A stretch of DNA of 64,000 nucleotides from DATJBF01 sp035516795. Its GTDB lineage: Bacteria > Verrucomicrobiota > Verrucomicrobiia > Palsa-1439. Shown piece after piece: positions 42,467 through 52,478 of the stretch (positions are counted from its first letter, which is position 1; each line of letters starts with the position of its first letter). A program made the translations under genes and the position numbers. Under the pieces are notes generated by a model. That model worked only from the letters and a program-made list of their open reading frames with translations, did no database searches and was not told where the DNA came from. Where the stretch lies: positions 1-64,000 of the forward strand of contig DATIZX010000055.1 of assembly GCA_035516795.1 (NCBI GenBank). Direction: 5' to 3'.

Positions 42467-45400
42467 ATGACGGCGCCCCGTCAACTTCGTAACGGTTTGA
42501 CACCCGATCCGCACTGGTACAAGAGCGGGGTGATCTACGAACTGCACGTCCGTGCCTTTTACGACTGCGATGGTAATGGCATTGGCGATTTCCGCGGGCT
42601 GACCGAGAAGCTGGACTACCTCAAGGAACTCGGGGTGACCGCGCTTTGGCTCCTGCCGTTTTATCCATCGCCTCTCAAGGACGACGGTTACGACATCGCG
42701 GATTATTGTGCCGTGCATCCGATGTACGGCACGTTGGCAGATTTCAAAATGTTTCTGCGTGAAGCGCATCGCCGCGGATTGCGGGTCATCACAGAATTGG
42801 TATTGAATCACACTTCGGACCAACACGCCTGGTTTCAGCGGGCCCGTCGCGCCAAGCCCGGCAGCCGCCAACGTGACTTCTATGTCTGGAGCGACACGAC
42901 GGGCAGGTACAAAGACGCTCGCATCATCTTCAAAGACGTCGAGTACTCGAATTGGACTTGGGACGCTGTCGCCAACGCCTACTACTGGCATCGTTTCTTT
43001 TCGCACCAGCCCGATCTCAATTATGAAAATCCCGAAGTTCACAAAGAAATGCTGAAGGTTGTGGATTTCTGGTTCGATCTGGGTGTGGACGGGCTGCGCC
43101 TGGATGCTGTCCCGTATCTTTACGAAAAGGAGGGGACCAGTTGCGAAAACCTGCCGGAAACGCATGCGTTCTTGAAGAAACTCCGTGCCCACGTGGACGG
43201 GAAGTATCGTGACAGGATGTTGCTCGCCGAGGCCAATCAATGGCCCGAAGATGCGGTAGCTTATTTCGGTCAAGCGCCGGGCGACGAATGTCACATGGCG
43301 TATCATTTCCCACTGATGCCCCGATTATTCATGGGTTTGCGGATGGAAGACCGCACGCCGATTGTGGACATTCTCGAACAAACACCCGCGATTCCCGAAG
43401 CCTGCCAGTGGGTGTTATTCCTGCGCAATCACGACGAACTAACCCTCGAGATGGTGACCGACGAAGAGCGCGATTACATGTACCGCATGTACGCCAAAAC
43501 ACATCAGGCGCGGCTTAATTTGGGCATCCGTCGTCGCCTGGCTCCGTTGTTGGGAAACGACCGCAAGCGCATCGAATTGCTCAATGCGCTTCTGTTTTCT
43601 CTGCCCGGCACGCCATCCTTGTACTACGGGGATGAGATCGGCATGGGTGAAAACATCTTCCTCGGCGACCGCAATGGCGTGCGCACGCCCATGCAATGGA
43701 GTTCCGATAAGAACGCCGGTTTCTCGCGTGCCAACCCACAGGGTCTGTATCTGCCGATCATTTACGACCCCGAATATCATTACGAAGCGATCAATGTGGA
43801 CGCACAAGCGAAAAACCCGCATTCGCTGCTGTGGTGGATGCGGCGGCTGCTCGCTCTGCGCAAACGCTGGCGCGCGCTGGGCGAAGGTCGGTGTGAATTT
43901 CTGCGTCCCGAGAACCGCAAAATCCTCAGCTATATTTTGCGTCACGAAGACGAGACCATTCTGGTCGTGGCCAATCTCTCGCGATTCGTGCAACCGGTGG
44001 AGTTGGAATTATCGGCTTTCAAAGGCATGGTACCGACGGAGTTGTTTGGTCGGACCAGGTTTCCAGTGATCGCCGACCGCCCGTATTTCCTCACGCTTAG
44101 TCCGCACGCGTTTTATTGGTTTTCGCTGGAATCGCGACCTGTAGCGATCGTCCAGGCGTCGGTTCCTGCCGGCCACCAAGATGAACCGCGCGTCCTCGAG
44201 GTGGCAGACGAATGGGCGCTGGTGCTCGCCGAAAAGGAACGGGCGCAGCTCGAAGCCTTGTTGTCGGCGTGGCTGCCCGCACGACCTTGGTTTATCGCCA
44301 AGGGAAAAACCATCAAAGCGGTTACCATTGGAGAGTCCATTCCCGTACCGTGCGGCGCCGACACAGTTTTACTGGTGCTGGCGCAGGTCGAATACGTGGA
44401 AGGCGATACCGATCTTTACTCATTGCCGTTGGCCTTTGCCCGGGGCGACGAGGCCGCCCTGCTTCGCCAGGACACTCCTTGGTTCATCATTTGCGGCCTG
44501 AGAATATTGGCGACGGGAGAGAGCGGCGTCCTTTATGACGCGGTGGGCAGCAAGACTTTTGCGCGGACATTGCTGGAATTGATCTCTGGCCGCCGGCGCA
44601 TCAAAACCGACCGGGTGGAAGTGCAGGCGCTGCGCACGCGAAATTTCCGCCGCCTACTGAACGACAACCCAGTGCCGGAGCCAATTGTTGGGAAGTTGGA
44701 GCGAAGCAATTCCTCCATTATTTTCGGCGATCGTTTCATCTTGAAATTGTTTCGCCGTCTCGACACGGGCACAAATCCGGACCTGGAACTCACCTGGTTT
44801 CTTACGGAACAGAAATTTCCGCACGCCCAGCAATTGGCCGGTGCCCTGGAGTTGTGCGGTCTCGCGGACGAACGGATCAGTCTGGCGATTCTCAATGGAT
44901 TCATTTCCAATGCGCGCGGCGCTTGGGAATACACCCTCGACGGGCTCGGCCGGTATTACGACCGCGTCCTCACCTTTGTGGCGGAAGGCCGTGAGGTGCC
45001 GGCAGGTCAAACGCCGCTGGCGAGATTATTGCACGAAGAGCCGCCGGCGAAAATTGCCCAGGCGGTAGGGACCTATCTGGAATCAGCCCGCTTGTTGGGT
45101 GAGCGGACGGCCGGGATGCATCTGGCGTTGGCTGCGGGTACGGCCTATCGGGATCTGGCACCCGAACCGTTCACGCCGCATTACGTGCGTGGTCTGTTTC
45201 AATCCATGCGGAACCTCGCGACGCAAAATTTCCGCCTGCTGCGCACCCAACTCAAAACGCTGCCACCCAATGTCATCCCGCTGGCTCAGCGCGCACTGGA
45301 GCGGGAACAGGAGATCATCAGTTGCTACCGCCTGCTTTACACGCGCCGCATTACCGCGCGTCGCATCCGTTGTCACGGCGATTTTCACCTCGGGCAGATC

Positions 45401-45835
45401 CTCTATACCGGGAAAGATTTTGTCATGATCGATTTCGAGGGTGAGCCGCTCACGCCGCTCAGCGAGCGCCGCATCAAGCGTTCGGCGCTGCGCGACGTGT
45501 CCAGCATGGTGCGGTCGTTCCATTACGCGGCATGGACGGGTCTGTACGAGCATGTCCAGCGCGGTGGTGGCGACCCCCAGAGTTTGTCCAAATTTGAGCC
45601 CTGGGCGAACCTGTGGTATCAGGTGGTCAGCTCGGTTTATCTGCGAGCCTATTTGAAAGCGATGGGGCACTCGGAAGTCCTCCCTGATTCGGACGAGGAA
45701 TTGCTGGCGATGTTGCCGGCCTACCTGCTGAACAAAGCGGTTTACGAAGTCGGCTACGAACTGAATAATCGGCCGGCGTGGTTGCACATCCCGCTATTGG
45801 GCATACTGCATTTGCTCGGGACGGAAGTGAAATGA
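42467..45835 (+). CDS. treS: Trehalose synthase-maltokinase fusion
   Basis: 1122 residues. Residues 1-560 are a GH13 trehalose synthase: NHTSDQHAWF, DGLRLDAVPYLYE (Asp213), LAEANQWPED (Glu255), LRNHDELTLEM (Asp323). About 600-1122 is a maltokinase (Mak/Pep2-like) domain with RCHGDFHLGQILYT and MIDFEGEP as catalytic loop and Mg site. It would isomerise trehalose and maltose and then make maltose-1-phosphate. No glgE is in the window. The glgB ATG overlaps its stop (ATGA). Confidence 0.92.
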   Translation: MTAPRQLRNGLTPDPHWYKSGVIYELHVRAFYDCDGNGIGDFRGLTEKLDYLKELGVTALWLLPFYPSPLKDDGYDIADYCAVHPMYGTLADFKMFLREAHRRGLRVITELVLNHTSDQHAWFQRARRAKPGSRQRDFYVWSDTTGRYKDARIIFKDVEYSNWTWDAVANAYYWHRFFSHQPDLNYENPEVHKEMLKVVDFWFDLGVDGLRLDAVPYLYEKEGTSCENLPETHAFLKKLRAHVDGKYRDRMLLAEANQWPEDAVAYFGQAPGDECHMAYHFPLMPRLFMGLRMEDRTPIVDILEQTPAIPEACQWVLFLRNHDELTLEMVTDEERDYMYRMYAKTHQARLNLGIRRRLAPLLGNDRKRIELLNALLFSLPGTPSLYYGDEIGMGENIFLGDRNGVRTPMQWSSDKNAGFSRANPQGLYLPIIYDPEYHYEAINVDAQAKNPHSLLWWMRRLLALRKRWRALGEGRCEFLRPENRKILSYILRHEDETILVVANLSRFVQPVELELSAFKGMVPTELFGRTRFPVIADRPYFLTLSPHAFYWFSLESRPVAIVQASVPAGHQDEPRVLEVADEWALVLAEKERAQLEALLSAWLPARPWFIAKGKTIKAVTIGESIPVPCGADTVLLVLAQVEYVEGDTDLYSLPLAFARGDEAALLRQDTPWFIICGLRILATGESGVLYDAVGSKTFARTLLELISGRRRIKTDRVEVQALRTRNFRRLLNDNPVPEPIVGKLERSNSSIIFGDRFILKLFRRLDTGTNPDLELTWFLTEQKFPHAQQLAGALELCGLADERISLAILNGFISNARGAWEYTLDGLGRYYDRVLTFVAEGREVPAGQTPLARLLHEEPPAKIAQAVGTYLESARLLGERTAGMHLALAAGTAYRDLAPEPFTPHYVRGLFQSMRNLATQNFRLLRTQLKTLPPNVIPLAQRALEREQEIISCYRLLYTRRITARRIRCHGDFHLGQILYTGKDFVMIDFEGEPLTPLSERRIKRSALRDVSSMVRSFHYAAWTGLYEHVQRGGGDPQSLSKFEPWANLWYQVVSSVYLRAYLKAMGHSEVLPDSDEELLAMLPAYLLNKAVYEVGYELNNRPAWLHIPLLGILHLLGTEVK

Positions 45836-47748
45836 TCACAGTGATTCACAAACCAGCTTGGTTCAGTTCTGACGACCTGCACTGGTTTAACGAAGGGACG
45901 CATTCGCGGATTTATGAGAAATTCGGCGCGCAGCTTACCAGCCAGAATGGAAGTACGGGCGTCCACTTTGCCGTCTGGGCCCCGAATGCGGAGCGCGTGT
46001 CGGTCATCGGCAACTTCAACAGTTGGAGCAAATCGAAGAACCTATTGCAGGCCATCGGCGCCTCTGGCGTGTGGGCGGGGTTCGTCCCCGAAATCGCGCG
46101 CGGGACGACTTACAAATATCACATCGTGTCCCGTTACGATGGCTACGAAGTGGACAAGGCGGACCCCGTGGGATTTCGGCAGGAGACAGCCCCCAAAACG
46201 GCTTCATTGGTTTGGGATCTGGAGTATGCCTGGCAAGATCGAAATTGGATGAAGGTCCGCGGACAGCGTCAGAACCTGAGCCAACCCACCTCCATTTACG
46301 AAGTGCATCTGGGCTCTTGGATGCGCTTGCCGGAGGAAGGCAACCGCTGGCTCACGTATCGCGAATCGGCACCTCGGCTCGCCGAATACGTCCAACGGCT
46401 GGGGTTCACGCATGTCGAGTTCTTACCCGTCATGAAACACCCATTCTACGGTTCCTGGGGTTATCAAACCACGTGCTACTATGCGCCCACCGGCCGCTAT
46501 GGAACGCCGCAGGATTTGATGTATCTGATTGACTACCTTCACCAGCACGAAATCGGCGTGATTCTGGATTGGGTACCGTCGCATTTTCCTGCCGACGAAT
46601 ATGGCCTGGCCTATTTCGATGGAACTCATCTGTATGAACACGGCGACCCGCGCCAGGGAGTCCAACCAGATTGGCATAGTTACATTTTCAATTACGGACG
46701 CCACGAGGTGCACAGCTTTCTGCTGAGCAACGCGTTGTTCTGGCTGGATAAATATCACGCCGATGGGTTGCGGGTAGACGCCGTGGCTTCCATGCTTTAT
46801 CTGGACTATTCGCGCAAGCCCGGGGAATGGATCCCAAACCGCTTTGGTGGACGAGAAAATCTGGAGGCGATTGATTTCTTGCGACGGCTGAACGAGACCA
46901 TTTATCGCGAGTATCCGGACGTGCAGACCTGTGCTGAAGAATCCACAGCTTGGCCTATGGTTTCGCGTCCGCTCTATGTGGGCGGATTGGGCTTCGGGTA
47001 TAAATGGGACATGGGGTTTATGCACGACACCCTCAGCTACTTCAGCAAGGAGCCGGTGCACCGCAAGTACCATCACAGCCAGATCACCTTCCGCGCCATG
47101 TACGCCTTCTCGGAGAATTTTATCCTGCCCTTTTCTCACGACGAAGTCGTCTATGGCAAGGGCTCTCTGCTTGCCAAGATGCCCGGGGACGACTGGCAGA
47201 GATTTGCCAACCTGCGCCTGCTATTCGCCTACCTGTTTCTTCAGCCCGGCAAGAAGCTGCTGTTCATGGGCGATGAATTTGGCCAACGAAACGAATGGAA
47301 TCACGAGACCAGTCTCGACTGGCGTTTGCTGCAATTTCCGCCGCATGCCGGCGTGCAACGATTGGTGAGCGATCTCAATCGCTTGTATCGGGGGCAACCC
47401 GCTCTGCATGAATGCGACACGTCCCCGGATGGCTTTGCGTGGGTGGACTGCAACGATTCGGAACAGAGCACTCTCAGTTGGCTGCGACGCGGGACGCAGC
47501 CCGACGATACGGTGGTGAGTGTTTTCAATTTCACGCCGGTGGTGCGTCACAATTTTCGCGTCGGCCTCCCGCAGGGCGGTTTTTGGAGTGAATTGCTAAA
47601 TACCGACGCTGCCGATTATGGGGGGAGCGGTCAGGGAAATCTCGGCGGACTCGAAGCCGCGCCGTTTTCGTGGCATGGGCAACCGAATACGTTCAGCATC
47701 ACCCTGCCGCCCTTGGGTGCAGTCTGTTTCAAACGAGCCCAGTCATGA
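45832..47748 (+). CDS. glgB: 1,4-alpha-glucan branching enzyme
   Basis: 638 residues from ATG 45832, which overlaps the treS stop. N-terminal CBM48 (VHFAVWAPNAERVSVIGNFN, about 40-125), then GH13: YYAPTGRYGTP, DWVPSHFPAD, DGLRVDAVASMLYLDYSRK (Asp316), CAEESTAWP (Glu369), FSHDEVVYGKGSLL. It makes alpha-1,6 branches in glycogen. It is the short form with a single N-terminal CBM. glgX follows after 88 bp. Confidence 0.95.
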   Translation: MITVIHKPAWFSSDDLHWFNEGTHSRIYEKFGAQLTSQNGSTGVHFAVWAPNAERVSVIGNFNSWSKSKNLLQAIGASGVWAGFVPEIARGTTYKYHIVSRYDGYEVDKADPVGFRQETAPKTASLVWDLEYAWQDRNWMKVRGQRQNLSQPTSIYEVHLGSWMRLPEEGNRWLTYRESAPRLAEYVQRLGFTHVEFLPVMKHPFYGSWGYQTTCYYAPTGRYGTPQDLMYLIDYLHQHEIGVILDWVPSHFPADEYGLAYFDGTHLYEHGDPRQGVQPDWHSYIFNYGRHEVHSFLLSNALFWLDKYHADGLRVDAVASMLYLDYSRKPGEWIPNRFGGRENLEAIDFLRRLNETIYREYPDVQTCAEESTAWPMVSRPLYVGGLGFGYKWDMGFMHDTLSYFSKEPVHRKYHHSQITFRAMYAFSENFILPFSHDEVVYGKGSLLAKMPGDDWQRFANLRLLFAYLFLQPGKKLLFMGDEFGQRNEWNHETSLDWRLLQFPPHAGVQRLVSDLNRLYRGQPALHECDTSPDGFAWVDCNDSEQSTLSWLRRGTQPDDTVVSVFNFTPVVRHNFRVGLPQGGFWSELLNTDAADYGGSGQGNLGGLEAAPFSWHGQPNTFSITLPPLGAVCFKRAQS

Positions 47749-47836
47749 GAGCATCCCGGGGAAGACCTCATCGAATTCGGAACCATCGTTTCCCATGTCA
47801 CAAGGCCTGCAATGGGAAGGCCGGGAGTAGGGTTCC

Positions 47837-49966
47837 ATGAGACGCATTTTGCCGGGCGAACCATATCCCCTGGGTGCGACTTGGGACGGCAGAGGGGTGA
47901 ACTTTGCGATTTTCTCCGAGCGCGCCGAGCGGGTCGAACTCTGCCTCTTCGACTCACCCGCCTCGAGAAAGGAGTCGGTGCGGATTTCGCTTCCGGAAAG
48001 GACGGATCTCGTTTGGCATGGATACCTGCCGGGTATGCGCCCCGGCCAACTGTATGGCTACCGGGTCTGGGGCCCTTACGATCCGAAAAACGGACAACGC
48101 TTCAATCCCCACAAGGTGCTCTTTGATCCTTACGCCAAAGCCGTCGGACGCCCACTGCGCTGGGGCGATGAGTTGTTCGGGTACCGGATTGGGGATCACC
48201 ACGAAGATCTCTCGTTTGATAAACGCGACGATGCAGCATCGGCCCCGTTGGGAACCGTTGTCGATCCTGATTTCGATTGGGAGAATGACCGGCCACTGCG
48301 CCACCGCTGGCGCGATACCGTGATTTACGAGACGCACGTGAAAGGCTTTACCCGTCGGCATCCGAAAGTGCCCGAAGCGCTGCGCGGGACGTATGCCGGG
48401 TTGGTTTCGAAACCGGCGATCGAGCATTTGAAAAACCTCGGCATCACGGCGGTGGAAATCATGCCGGTCCATCATTTCGTTGACGACCGGCATCTGCTGG
48501 AGCGCAAGCTCTCAAATTACTGGGGCTACAACACGCTCGGATTCTTTGCCTTGGAGCCTCGATATGCCTCTTCTCGAACTTCTCACGGCACGGTCCGAGA
48601 ATTCAAAACGATGGTCAAAACCCTTCATCAGGCCGACCTCGAAGTCATTCTTGATGTGGCTTATAACCATACCGCCGAAGGCAATCACTTTGGCCCGACC
48701 CTTTCGTTTCGAGGTATCGACAATACCGCCTACTATCGACTCGTATCCGGCGACCGACGCTACTACATGGATTTCACCGGCTGCGGCAACACGCTGAACA
48801 TGACACATCCACGCGTACTGCAGATCATCATGGATAGCCTACGGTATTGGGTGGTGGAAATGCACGTGGACGGCTTCCGATTCGATTTGGCGGCGGCGCT
48901 GGCGCGAGAGTTTTACGAAGTGGATCGTTTGGGAGCCTTCTTTGACATTATCCACCAAGATCCTGTTTTGTCGCAGGTGAAACTCATTGCCGAACCGTGG
49001 GACCTCGGCAAAGGCGGCTATCAGGTCGGCAATTTCCCGGTCGGCTGGACCGAGTGGAACGGCAAGTATCGCGATGCCATCCGCCGCTTTTGGAAGGGGG
49101 ACAGCGGCGCCATGTCGGAGTTGGCCACTCGTCTTTGCGGCAGCAGCGATTTGTACGAACAGAGTGGGCGCCGTCCATCGGCGAGTATCAATTTCGTCAC
49201 GAGCCACGACGGGTTCACACTCGAGGACCTCGTCAGCTACGATCACAAGCACAACGAAGCCAACGGCGAACAGAATCGTGATGGGACTGACCACAATCTT
49301 TCCTGGAACCACGGCGTGGAAGGGCTCACCGACAAGACGGCCATCCTCGATCTCCGCGAGCGCCAAAAGAGGAATTTTCTGGCCACGCTTCTTTTCTCGC
49401 AGGGTGTTCCGATGCTGAGCGGAGGTGACGAGATGGGACGCACCCAACGCGGGAACAACAACGCCTTTTGTCAGGACAATGAACTGACCTGGTACGACTG
49501 GGATCTGGACGATCGCCAGCGAGCGTTGCTGGATTTCACTCGCCGAATCATCCAATTCCGAAAACAACATGCGAACTTGCGCCGACGCAAGTTCTTTCAG
49601 GGTCGCTCCATTCGTGGCTCCAGAGCCAAAGACGTCGTCTGGCTGCGGGCAGACGGCACGGAGATGACCGACAAAGAGTGGGCGGCCCGGTGGATGCGTG
49701 CCCTTGGGATGCGTCTCGATGGCGACGCTCTGGAAGTCGTGGATGCGCGCGGTCAGCGGATTACGGACAACACATTGTTGCTATTGCTGAATGCCCATCA
49801 CAAAGCGGTCTCTTTCACATTGCCGAAATTTGTACTGCACGCGCGCTGGTCCATGATTTTTGATACGAACCGGCCCAATTTGAAGGAAGGGGAGCAAATC
49901 GCGGCCGGGCGAACGTCGATTATTCTCGCCGCGCGTTCCCTGATGCTATTGCGTCATGTCGACTGA
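47837..49966 (+). CDS. glgX: Glycogen debranching enzyme (GlgX/TreX)
   Basis: 709 residues. CBM48 at the N-terminus, then GH13 isoamylase-type motifs: DVAYNHTAEGNHFGPT, DGFRFDLAAALAREF (nucleophile), LIAEPWDLG (acid/base), NFVTSHDGFTLEDLVSYDHK. It hydrolyses alpha-1,6 branches, giving linear chains for TreY. Same-strand context with treY and treZ is the classic TreX-TreY-TreZ trio. Its stop overlaps the treY start by 11 bp. Confidence 0.94.
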   Translation: MRRILPGEPYPLGATWDGRGVNFAIFSERAERVELCLFDSPASRKESVRISLPERTDLVWHGYLPGMRPGQLYGYRVWGPYDPKNGQRFNPHKVLFDPYAKAVGRPLRWGDELFGYRIGDHHEDLSFDKRDDAASAPLGTVVDPDFDWENDRPLRHRWRDTVIYETHVKGFTRRHPKVPEALRGTYAGLVSKPAIEHLKNLGITAVEIMPVHHFVDDRHLLERKLSNYWGYNTLGFFALEPRYASSRTSHGTVREFKTMVKTLHQADLEVILDVAYNHTAEGNHFGPTLSFRGIDNTAYYRLVSGDRRYYMDFTGCGNTLNMTHPRVLQIIMDSLRYWVVEMHVDGFRFDLAAALAREFYEVDRLGAFFDIIHQDPVLSQVKLIAEPWDLGKGGYQVGNFPVGWTEWNGKYRDAIRRFWKGDSGAMSELATRLCGSSDLYEQSGRRPSASINFVTSHDGFTLEDLVSYDHKHNEANGEQNRDGTDHNLSWNHGVEGLTDKTAILDLRERQKRNFLATLLFSQGVPMLSGGDEMGRTQRGNNNAFCQDNELTWYDWDLDDRQRALLDFTRRIIQFRKQHANLRRRKFFQGRSIRGSRAKDVVWLRADGTEMTDKEWAARWMRALGMRLDGDALEVVDARGQRITDNTLLLLLNAHHKAVSFTLPKFVLHARWSMIFDTNRPNLKEGEQIAAGRTSIILAARSLMLLRHVD

Positions 49967-52478
49967 AGCCTCAAACTCCGGTTCGGTGGACTCGTTCGCG
50001 CGTGTTCCGCGTGCCACGTACCGGCTGCAATTCAATCACGAATTTACGTTACGCCAGGCGATCGAATTGGTTCCGTATCTGAATGACTTGGGCATCAGCC
50101 ACCTTTATGCCTCGCCTCTGCTCAAGGCTTGTCCCGAGAGCATGCACGGCTATGACGTTTGCGATTACTCCCAGCTCAACCCAGAACTGGGAACAGAGGT
50201 GGAGTTGGAGGAGTTGGTGGCGCATTTGCGAAAGCACGACATGGGCTTGGTGCTCGACATCGTGCCGAATCACATGGGCATCAGCAGCCGCGAGAACCGG
50301 TGGTGGTGGGACGTGCTCAAGAACGGACGCGCCAGCCGCTTTGCGGATTTCTTTGATATCGACTGGGAGTCGCCGGACCCGCGACTGCGCGGCAAAGTGC
50401 TCGTGCCGGTGCTCGGCGATTTCTACGGTCGCATCCTGCAGCGCGGCGAATTGAAGCTGGCCTACGAGCAGGGGGAAATCGTGCTCTGCTATTACGATCA
50501 TCGTTTCCCCATTTCATCCGAGACGTTGACCGTCGCGCCCGCTTCCCTTGCAGAATCGCTGGCAAAACTGAATGGGGACCTCACCGCGCTGGATGAGTTG
50601 ATTCAAAAGCAGCATTACCGGCTTGCGGGCTGGCGGCATGGCAACGCGGAGTTGAACTACCGCCGCTTCTTCGATATCTCCACACTGGCCGGCATCCGCG
50701 TGGAAGACCCGCGTGTATTCGGGGCTGTCCACGCCCTCGGGCTCCGTTGGTATGCCAATGGATGGATTGACGGGTTTCGTGTGGATCATCCCGATGGCTT
50801 GCACGATCCGACGGAGTACTTCGAACGCCTGCGCGTTGCCGCGCCGTGCGCTTGGATCGTGGCGGAGAAAATACTCCAACCCGGCGAGGTGATGCCGGAG
50901 GATTGGCCGGTCGCCGGCACCACCGGTTACGAATTTATGCGCCGCGTCACGGGCTTGTTCATTGATCCCGAAAGCGAAAAACCGTTGACCGATGTCTATG
51001 TCGAGTTCACCGGCGAGCCAACGGACTATGGTTTCGTGGTGCGCGAAAAGCAGAAGCTGGTCCTGCGTGGCCTGCTCGAGGCCGAGGTCAACTGGTTGAC
51101 CCGGTTGCTCGTGCGCATTGCGGGTCGGTACTGGCGTTATCGCGATCTCGCCGAGACGGATCTTCGGGAGACCCTGATTGAAGTGACGGCGCGGCTGCCG
51201 GTCTACTGCACGTATGTACAGGCACACCTCGGTCGCGTGCCAGACGCGGACGCAGCGGTGATTTCCGAGACGATCTCCTGGGCGCGACAACGCAGGTCGA
51301 ATCTGCCGCCGGAAGGATTCGATTTCATTGAAGACCTGCTGCTGCTCCGCCTCAGCGGCGAAGTCGAGCACGAATTCGTGATGCGGTTTCAGCAACTCAC
51401 CGGCCCGACGATGGCCAAGGGCGCCGAGGACACGGCGTGTTACTGTTTCAACCGGTTGATTGCCCTGAACATCGTGAGTGGTGACCCCGGCCGCTTTGGT
51501 CTGACGCCGCAGTCTTTTCACGAACGCTGCGCGCGCGCCCGGCGGCGCTGGCCTCATTCGATGCTTACCACTTCGACCCATGACACCAAACGCAGCGGAG
51601 ATGTGCGGATGCGGATCTGTCTGCTTTCGGAAATCCCGCAGGAATGGCGCACCGCGGTCGTTCGCTGGTCCACGATGAATGAGAAACATCGCCGCGGCGA
51701 GTGGCCGGACCGTAATATTGAATATTTCTACTATCAAACCCTCGTTGGCGCGTGGCCTCTGCCGTTGGAACGGGCCCTCTTGGTCATGGAAAAGGCCGCA
51801 CGCGAAGCCAAGCAGTATACTTCCTGGACCCGACCAAATTCGGGATACGATTCCGCCCTGCGCGAGTTTGTGAAGGGCACGCTCGGTGACCAACAATTCA
51901 TTGCCGACCTGGAGCGCTTTATGGCGAAGTTGGTCGAACCCGGCCAGGTGAACTCGCTGGCGGAACTCCTTTTGAAGCTTACCACACCCGGTGTTCCCGA
52001 TATTTATCAAGGCGATGAACTTTGGGACTTCAGCTTGGTTGACCCGGACAACCGACGTTCCATCGACTTTGCAATGCGTCGCCGGCTATTGGCCGAGTTG
52101 TCCGGATTATCCGTTGACCAGGTCTGGCGTCGGCGAAACGAGGGGCTGCCCAAAATTTGGCTGCTGCAAAAGACGCTCCATTTCCGACGCGATCACCCCG
52201 AACTACTCGGCGGCGAAAGCAGTTATGAGCCGTGCTCCGCCACCGGCGCCAAAGCTGAACACGTTGTGGCCTTCATTCGTAGCGCGCGCGTCGCTACAAT
52301 TGTGCCGCGTCTCGTCGTACGCCTGAAGGGCGAATGGAACGATACCAGGCTGAGCTTGCCGGCCGGTAACTGGACCAACGAACTCACCGGTGAAGCGGTC
52401 GCCGGCGGCGTCTGTCACCTGGCCGATTTGTTGAAACATTTCCCGGTGGCATTACTTTCTAGGAAAGAACGGGATTGA
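49956..52478 (+). CDS. treY: Maltooligosyltrehalose synthase
   Basis: 840 residues, ATG 49956 inside glgX. GH13 motifs: ASPLLKACPESMHGYDV, DIVPNHMGIS, DGFRVDHPDGLHDP (nucleophile), IVAEKIL (acid/base), TTSTHDTKRSGDVR. TreY turns the reducing end of an alpha-1,4-glucan into a trehalosyl end. The long insert around 100-250 is normal for TreY. The stop shares one base with treZ (TGATG). Confidence 0.95.
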   Translation: MSTEASNSGSVDSFARVPRATYRLQFNHEFTLRQAIELVPYLNDLGISHLYASPLLKACPESMHGYDVCDYSQLNPELGTEVELEELVAHLRKHDMGLVLDIVPNHMGISSRENRWWWDVLKNGRASRFADFFDIDWESPDPRLRGKVLVPVLGDFYGRILQRGELKLAYEQGEIVLCYYDHRFPISSETLTVAPASLAESLAKLNGDLTALDELIQKQHYRLAGWRHGNAELNYRRFFDISTLAGIRVEDPRVFGAVHALGLRWYANGWIDGFRVDHPDGLHDPTEYFERLRVAAPCAWIVAEKILQPGEVMPEDWPVAGTTGYEFMRRVTGLFIDPESEKPLTDVYVEFTGEPTDYGFVVREKQKLVLRGLLEAEVNWLTRLLVRIAGRYWRYRDLAETDLRETLIEVTARLPVYCTYVQAHLGRVPDADAAVISETISWARQRRSNLPPEGFDFIEDLLLLRLSGEVEHEFVMRFQQLTGPTMAKGAEDTACYCFNRLIALNIVSGDPGRFGLTPQSFHERCARARRRWPHSMLTTSTHDTKRSGDVRMRICLLSEIPQEWRTAVVRWSTMNEKHRRGEWPDRNIEYFYYQTLVGAWPLPLERALLVMEKAAREAKQYTSWTRPNSGYDSALREFVKGTLGDQQFIADLERFMAKLVEPGQVNSLAELLLKLTTPGVPDIYQGDELWDFSLVDPDNRRSIDFAMRRRLLAELSGLSVDQVWRRRNEGLPKIWLLQKTLHFRRDHPELLGGESSYEPCSATGAKAEHVVAFIRSARVATIVPRLVVRLKGEWNDTRLSLPAGNWTNELTGEAVAGGVCHLADLLKHFPVALLSRKERD

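Noticed and set aside
52279..52297. GTAGCG...CGCTAC palindrome in treY as another GTAG-REP
   Set aside because: GTAG is part of the stem rather than a head; the protein around it reads as normal treY, so coding chance is enough.
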